A stretch of 64,000 nucleotides of DNA from Nectonema munidae (lineage: Eukaryota > Nematomorpha > Nectonematoida > Nectonematidae). The position numbers and the translations under genes were made by a program. The notes under the pieces were generated by a model. It was not told where the DNA came from and searched no databases. It was given only the letters and a program-made list of their open reading frames with translations. Shown one piece after another: positions 57,234 to 64,000 of this stretch. The stretch covers positions 62,001 through 126,000 of the forward strand of contig JAUIRK010000414.1 of assembly GCA_030549495.1 (NCBI GenBank), written 5' to 3'. Within the stretch, counting starts at the first letter, position 1. Each line of letters begins with the position of its first letter.

Positions 57234-57639
57234 AAGGTAATATTTGTAGCTAATTTTCTATTATCATTTACATTTAATTTTTTCTATCTTAACATTGTAG
57301 TATAATTCGAACCTTCAAGCATCACTTCACCTTTTCCATTATCAAATCTTCTCACCACTTATTTTATTACTCGAGCTTAATTGTAAAACCATGCCATTAA
57401 CTTCAATTACACAAATCATGTTAATATATATTACGTACATTTTCTATCTGTTTATTGACCCTGTTATCTTGTTCGTTGTTGCTTGTTTTCTCACTCCTGA
57501 TGTTAGTTCACTTCTTTCTTTTGCTCTTTTATACCAACTACATTTCAGGATGTTAAATAAAGAGTTTATTTTGTATCGCTTTTATCACAACATTTTTAAC
57601 ATCTAAACATCAACATGAAATTTACGTCGGTTTAGTTAT

Positions 57640-58211
57640 CAAATGATAGATAATAAGTCGTGCAGCTCGTCCTTACACACTAATGGAATGCCTAAAGCAA
57701 ATTTGTTTCGACCCTTTTTGAGGTTTTACCGGGTCTGTCTAACTCAGAAAGTTCTTACAAACAGTTCAAACGGGGATTTAACAAATTTTAATAAAGTATT
57801 GCTCCCCCTCTTACCGATCAAGCCGATTGTTTAGAACTGTTCTTTAGATACATTTCAAATGAAATATATGATTTGGTTTCAGAGGTTTCTACGTTTTCTG
57901 ATGCGATAGATCATTTACACAAACTGTATACAAAAGAGAGGAACTCTATTTATGCTAGACATCTACTAATGAATTGAAAGCAAAATGAAACTGAAGAGAT
58001 AAATACTTATATATCTGAGTTAAGGAAAATGGTATGGGACTGTAAAGTAAGAGCTGTAAGCGCTGATGAGTATCAGAGTATATTGGTTTTGGATTCTTTC
58101 GTAACGGAACTAAAAGACCCCTCAATAAGAACAAGGATACTTGAGGCTGATTACTCATTAGAGGAAGCAATCAATTTAGCTAGGTCATTAGAGTTTGCAA
58201 AGAAAAACTAA
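57640..58211 (+). mobile_element. Gypsy-type LTR retroelement fossil, gag part only
   Basis: A broken, isolated piece with a few breaks. The readable part (SEVSTFSDAIDHLHKLYTKE, INTYISELRKMVWDCKVRAV, EEAINLARSLEFAKK) follows the retrotransposon gag domain common in Gypsy-like elements. No LTRs, protease, RT or integrase are nearby. It is an old fragment with no coding potential as an element. Confidence 0.6.
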
Positions 58212-58548
58212 AAAAAATGTTCCCTTTAAATATTAAACTTATGATATACAAACAACTATTTCTTTCTTATATTAACTATAGTATTGTTAATGGTTTTCCT
58301 TTGGGAAAAAACGTATCGAAATCCTCCAAAAACGCCTTATAAGAGTGATTTTTAACATGAAGAAGTTTGATCACACTGCAGAAATTTTTTATCGAAATAA
58401 ATTGTTAAAATTAAAAGAAATTTTTAAACAGAGAGTTGGGGTATTTCTCAAGAAAAATTTCAACAGTTATTTGCAAAATGTGTCTGGGTCGTTGATTATT
58501 TATAACAAAAACCCGCATACAATACCAGAAGCTCAAATGAATCAATAA
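58212..58548 (+). pseudogene. LINE 3' fragment
   Basis: Reads KLMIYKQLFLSYINYSIVNG and, in another frame, FDHTAEIFYRNKLLKLKEIF then KQRVGVFLKKNF, matching the RT C-terminal order of CR1/jockey-type LINEs ('LSYINY...W', 'L.....LLKLKEI'). It is short and frameshifted. It directly follows the gag fossil, with no visible target repeat. Confidence 0.45.
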
Positions 58549-61500
58549 GGATTGATTAAAGGCTTAAAGGGTAGGATATTTCAATTAAAAAAAATCAAAT
58601 GAATTTTATACTAACAATAAATATTTCTTCGAAAATTCACCTTTGTCATTACCTTCATTAAAAAAAAATTGAAAATAACCTTTAAAAATTAAAAGATTAA
58701 AATTGTGGACTTCTATTAAGAAGAGGAAGTAAATATAAAGTAACTGGCAATAGAATATATTAAAAATTTTTTTTATGAATATTCTTTAAGTTTTTTTTAT
58801 TCTTGTTAAAAAATGGTAAACTCATAAAAATATTATGAAAAAAATATTATTATATTTTTATCTTATAAAACCCTTTAAAATCTACAGAAATAAGAAAGGA
58901 AACTTTCTATATGTTTCTTAATTTGATGAACATTTTAGATATTTTAATAAGCTAAAACGTTTACGTTTATGTTCTTGTATGTTTATTTAGTTTTTTAAGC
59001 TATGCTTAATACCATTTATTATTGCTATTAGCTTACGAGTAAAAGCTTTCATTAAGTGTACCTTTCACCCTGCATATGTTAAAACTAATAAAGTGTTGTT
59101 AATATTTTAACACTTTAAGTACAAGAATTTTCAAGACTATTTGTCTGCTATCTTTTTCAATCGAATTTTTAGAATTTAAAGTAAACTATTTTTATTTTTT
59201 GTAATAGTGGCATGGTTTTGGAGCAAGAAAACATCCTATGGCTCGGGAACAAATATATTTTAATGTCTGCGTTCGGCTTTGTTAATTTTTTTTCAAGTTT
59301 AGCAATTAATTTATAAAACTATTTGATAAATTAATAACAGGGAACAAATAGTAATTTTTAAAGTAGCTTAGTGTATTCATGAATTACTATTCTTAGTAAT
59401 AAAAATGAAAAGCAATACACCAATATTTTTATCTAAACAAAATTTATAAATATAAATTTTTATTCAAATTTTTACTCCTCTTTTAAAGTTTTGACTATTT
59501 TCAAATTTGAACTTATATTTTTGAGTCATAATAATGCTCTAGAATTTATTAAACTTGTTTTAAGCAATTAAAACAATAAACTATTTAGGAGTAATTATCA
59601 AATTATTGTTCGAAACCAGCCATAAAAGCAATATTTATGGTATTATCTACTCTGGCTTCATGTTTGAAAATTACTCCGGCTTCGAAACCCTGGATAGTGC
59701 TATGCCGATATTTTTGAAAACAAATCGTCTGCTGCTTATCCTTGATTTTATATATTTTATAGTATACGTTTTTGTTTCATGGCATTCTTCTGTCACTTTG
59801 GGTTTGAAATGGATAACGAACTTAAAAAATTTAGTGTCAAGAGTAAAATATTCATATTTATATTTAAAATTTTTTTTCTATTCAAAATCAAGAGATCACA
59901 TATAATCTGGATAAGTCATGAAAGTTTAGGGTATATTGAGTAGGTACATTTTTGGAACCATGGTTTTAGAGTCTAAGTCGGTGGAGTCATATTCAGCAAT
60001 CGGAGTTGTAATAATTTTTGCTACTCTAATTTTAAAAAATAGTTACATTTATAGTTGTTAGATTAAAAAAGAAATCCCTAGACACTCTTTTTAGCGTGCA
60101 AGGTTGCAAAAACGCAACATAAATCATCATTTTGGCTAAAGCCTTGTATTTTTTCAAATTATAGACAAAGGCTGAAAAATTCAATAAAATTAAAGAATGA
60201 ACTTTTTTTATTACACAAATACCTTATAAAGGAGCAAAACTCAGTTTATGAGTAGAAGGTTTTTAGGAAATTTTTTTTAGAACAAATAGCTTTGAAAAAA
60301 TATTTTAGGATAAATTTAGTTTATGAGTGGCATTGTTTTGTCTTAGATAAAAAGGTTTCATGCATAAATTTGAAAATCTTTTTGAAGACTAACAAAGATT
60401 CTAAACTACAAATACATTTTACTTGCAACATAAATCAGAAATGTCTAAAATTCAGGAAATCTTCAATGCGACATTCACAAACAACCTTGAAATATGGTAT
60501 ATGCCATGACATTTTTGGAGATTTATGATATTTGAAACATAAAAGTTGATGTTACATAATTATAAATTTTTTAAGTTAAAGTTCCATACTTATATATATG
60601 TGGAGTCATCACTGTGCAAAAAATGATACATAAATGGAGTTGCAGTCTCAAAAACTACAAATAGTTGAAGGATCATTTTTTTAAATGATTTAATTTTGTA
60701 GTCGTTAATTTGGTTAAAAAAGTGAGTGGAGAAAGAATTCAGATCTAAAATATCTATAAAAATTACACTGATTAATAACCCTTTTAGAATCACGATTTTT
60801 AACACTAATCTGCTTTCTTTTCAATTTATTTTTCATGTCTGGGCATGGTTGTCTCATTGGTCCTCAAAAGGGTCAAGATATATTTAATATCTTGATAATA
60901 TCCTAGTTATACATTTGGAAATTGTATAGCTAAAATATAAAATGTGAATCTTATTGATGGAAAAAATAGTTAATTTAATCCAATTAAAAAAGACATAAAA
61001 TGCTTATGCTAGAAAATGTTAAAACAATTATACACAGCAATAAAAAATAAGGAAAATTTACGTTGAAATTCTACATTTGCAGTCATCTTTAGTTGAACAG
61101 ATTAGACAATATGTTTGTTGTTATATATCAGTCAAGCTTGCTAATTATTTAGAATGTTAAATGTTCGTTAATTGATTTTTTTTATTTTAACTACTTTTTT
61201 TTATATGGGAACACAAATTGGTAATTTTTTTCTCAGCATGGCCTCAATTTCCTTATGGTCTTTTCTCTGTCTCCTTTTGATAAAATATTCCATCAAATGA
61301 GCTCTCGATAGAACAAAGAGATACGCATATTGTTTGCAAGTTTTCTTTGTCTCATACCTTTAGCATTTATATATTTATGTTAGTGAATTTGAATTGCCAC
61401 TTTGAGCATCATTATTTTTTCAATTACATTTCTTTCGCCCTTATTATCATTTTTATGCGAAATAATATTTTGGAAATGGTATACTATAGAGATAACGATT

Positions 61501-62045
61501 ACTTGTTTTATCCGTATCTAATTTCCACGTGGGATTGATCTACAATAAAATTTGCCCCTTGTGATTTTATAGCATATTTTTCTAAAATGTTTTCTTCTGA
61601 ATATTCAATATACGAAATGATTGAAATGAATGCATATATTACACAAGGATCTAAAGTATTTTAAAAAATCAAATTAAATTTAATTGAACCATTATTAGTG
61701 CTCGTAAAAACTCGTAAAAAATAAACTCTAGTTTAAAATGGGAAAACTTAATTAGATAAATAAAACTATAGGTATTCTCATATTTTTACATATTTGAAAT
61801 CGTTTTTGATATTAAATTATTTTACTTTAAAATTAGCTTTTATATGACTTCTCTAAATATTGTATAAAAAATGAATGTTGATATTTATCTGACAATCAAG
61901 CGACATATTATATGATAAATTTGTAGGTCATGCTATTTAAGGAAATAAATTCAAATTATTTTGTATCTTAAAATAATCATGAAGATATTACAAAAAACCA
62001 GCATTAAAAAAAGGCTCTTTCTGCTTCAATCCAAGTCTTATTGAA
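58549..62045. other. Long featureless AT-rich stretch
   Basis: About 3.5 kb without a recognisable gene. Open frames at 59606-59905, 60292-60528 and 61347-61538 are hydrophobic or lysine-rich, lack similarity I can recognise, and two of them do not begin with ATG. No repeats noted. Confidence 0.5.
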
Positions 62046-62200
62046 AGAAGTCGGCAGATGGCCTAGTAGTAAGAGTGTGGGGTTTCGATCCAGATGGTCT
62101 GGGTTCGATTCCTGATCTGATTGTGACTATCCTTACCATTTGCCCAGCTATGGAAGTTTATTCTTTCATTGGATGCGATACCGACAACTAAAAAATGTGC
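62046..62200 (+). repeat. tRNA-derived SINE, second family
   Basis: The head has gatggcctagtagtaagagt (A-box-like) and ggttcgattcc (B box, about 62102-62112). The body ends with cagctatggaagtttattct and gataccgacaactaaaaa. A diverged relative is at 63546-63690. Confidence 0.7.
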
Positions 62201-62350
62201 CTGATATGTATGTTCAAGACATTCACTTCGAAGACTCCTTGCTTCAAAATATTTAAATTCATTTTGAAAATGAACTTTATCCGTAGCATATTTATATTTC
62301 GAATCAAACTTTCCATTTCAGTTAAAAAGATTCTTGGTTTATTTCATTTG

Positions 62351-62401
62351 AACTATTGACCAAACTGGTTTGCAATGAAATTGGGAAAAAGGTACTTTGT
62401 C
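62351..62401. repeat. 51-bp direct repeat, first copy
   Basis: Identical to 62928-62978. It starts with aactattgaccaaactggtt, the inverted head of the SINE at 62840-62965, so this copy is probably a SINE head plus shared flank. Confidence 0.8.
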
Positions 62402-62839
62402 ATCACACCACTTTATAGCTAATATGCCTTGTCATTAATCAGTTCTATACTTTAAATATTATTTCGTTCTTAAAATTTTCATTCTGTGAAGACCTATAAA
62501 TAGAAGTTATTTTGCTCGATTTTGAATTTTTGACTTATTATATACCTCGTGTAAATTATTATACACTGATATTAAAAATTGAGAGGGGAGGAATTCACCC
62601 CTCTAAAGTAAATTAATTATACTTTTGAAATATCGACACTGAGTTTCTTCAACTTACTTGATCTTACGACTTCAGCGATCCTTTTCAAAGAAAAAATCCA
62701 GATTATAAGTACTTTTCAAGAAATATTAGCTTGAAAAGAAGATTGTTAACAAAAGAGCTTGTCCATGAGCTTTTGAATAGATAAATGTTGCATCGCTTTG
62801 AACATGCTAAAAAAAGAAGCGTTTTAAAAGCATGTAAGC

Positions 62840-62978
62840 ACAATTGCGCCGCTTGTATCGAACTATGAGGAAAGCAGGCTTGATGCGGGATCGAACCCAA
62901 GACCTTGAGTTATCGAATCCAGCATCTAACTATTGACCAAACTGGTTTGCAATGAAATTGGGAAAAAGGTACTTTGTC
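62840..62978 (-). repeat. tRNA-derived SINE, third family, with 51-bp repeat
   Basis: On the minus strand: tttggtcaatagttagatgc (A box region), then gggttcgatcccgc (B box), then a short body ending near 62840. The 51 bases at 62928-62978 repeat 62351-62401 exactly. The tRNA-like head lacks a full acceptor stem, so it is not called a tRNA gene. Confidence 0.6.
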
Positions 62979-63545
62979 TAACGTCTAACACTGTCAAGAA
63001 TTAGATTGCAAAGGAAAAGACAGAAAATTTAAAAATTGTTTCTATAAAATGTAAAAGGTTTTTTGGTAAAAAACATTCTAAGATTATTTGGGGCGCATGT
63101 AATCTTGAATGAATATTTTATTTTTCATTTCTTATAGCGAGACATTAAACTTTTAGATGAATAGTTTTTGAGTGATATGACTATAAGTACATAAGTGTGA
63201 AAATAAATGAACGAATTTTGTATTTTTTTCATTTCAACACGTTAAATTTGACCTATTTTATGATGAAATTTTAACTAAAATCTTTGAAAGCTTCTTGGTA
63301 AATTTTAATTGTTATGCACTGCTGTATCAAATTGAGCCAGCGGTGTAAACCCAGTAGTAATACAAAAATGTCATTTTATTTTTCTCTTCAAAATTTCTAA
63401 CAATTTAAATCTTTTGTATACAGCGATTATTATCAAACCAAATTTAGATAGACTAGTCTAGTGATAAATACAATTAAAAAAAGCGAATAGAAACATACTT
63501 GATAAATATACACAAGTTCTAGGTATCATTTTGACTTTAAAAATA

Positions 63546-63690
63546 GTCGGCAATGGCCTAGTCTAGGAAGCATAGCCTCTTGGTCCACTTGGTATGAATT
63601 TGATTCCCCATCATGATCATCCCTGCCATATTTCCAGCTATGAAAAATTATTCTTCCCTTGAATGCGTAATCGCCAACTAAAAAAATCGT
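63546..63690 (+). repeat. tRNA-derived SINE, second family, diverged
   Basis: Shares order with 62046-62200: gtcggcaatggcctagt, weak B box tgaatttgattcccc, catcatgatcatccctgcca, ccagctatgaaaaattattc, and aatcgccaactaaaaaa. The stretch from 63690 to 64000 shows nothing further. Confidence 0.6.
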
Positions 63691-64000
63691 CATCAAAATA
63701 TCATGCCTTCAAATCTTATATCGTCACTTTCACAAATATAAATTTCGATTGCATGAATAAAAATTTTGGTTTGCCCTTTCATAAGCTTATTAGATATATA
63801 TATATATGGAAAAATTTTACATTCCAAAATTTATCCAAGCTCACTAGTGTGTTCCATTTTTTATATAATTCAAGGCTAAAGAAAAAATTAATACCAACAG
63901 CAAATAATGTGAACGAATTAAAGTAATATTTATAAAAAAGTTTTTTTTCTCCATTTTTTCAAGTTTTTTTGTTTCTCGTAGTACTGCTCTTCAAGCTTTT

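Noticed and set aside
59606-60528. Hydrophobic and basic frames in the right-hand spacer
   Set aside because: They lack ATG starts, recognisable domains and any second copy for comparison; composition alone can produce them.

Overview
The window is animal nuclear DNA: very AT-rich, gene-poor, with spliced or single-exon animal genes set among relics of hAT, piggyBac, Tigger-like and Mutator-like DNA transposons, LINEs, tRNA-derived SINEs, satellites and retroelements. Protein similarity and repeat style suggest an arthropod, perhaps a parasitic copepod (sea louse), but the species is inferred, not proven. Only two host gene families are convincing: FICD, the ER AMP-transferase with a Fic domain (two copies, + strand), and PTGES2, a glutaredoxin/GST-like prostaglandin E synthase 2 (one copy, + strand).

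Layout. 1-2626: satellite array and broken piggyBac-type transposase ending at a TTAA. 3743-4609: non-autonomous hAT element with an exact 8-bp target duplication. 4334-22352: first copy of a large duplicated unit (28-bp minisatellite, FICD exon, ~300-bp degenerate array, a 3370-bp piggyBac-like element full of satellites, palindromic MITE, inverted SINE pair, LINE relic with RNase H, hAT debris). 22353-25319: compact gag + RT-RNase H retroelement on the minus strand, apparently whole, sitting exactly at the duplication junction. 25320-41089: second copy of the unit, about 97-99% identical by eye, lacking the piggyBac-like element (clean TTAA empty site) but carrying a 1.4-kb composite insertion in its LINE. 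41059-43440: broken hAT transposase. 43608-44618: PTGES2. 46723-53720: LINE with ORF1, endonuclease and RT pieces, interrupted by a 177-bp MITE and by a broken hAT transposase. 54894-57233: transposon relic joining a zinc-finger-like part, an OTU protease-like domain and a Mutator-like transposase. 57640-58548: Gypsy-type gag fossil and a LINE fragment. 58549-64000: mostly featureless AT-rich DNA with tRNA-derived SINEs at the end.

How it fits together. Transposon activity explains most of the structure. The tandem duplication gives two intact FICD copies differing by two amino acids. The two copies also act as paired before/after records for later insertions and deletions, which allows insertion sites to be read exactly. 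An alternative for the duplication, two haplotypes laid end to end by an assembler, cannot be excluded from sequence alone; one stretch of the second copy (37398-37516) looks like damaged consensus.
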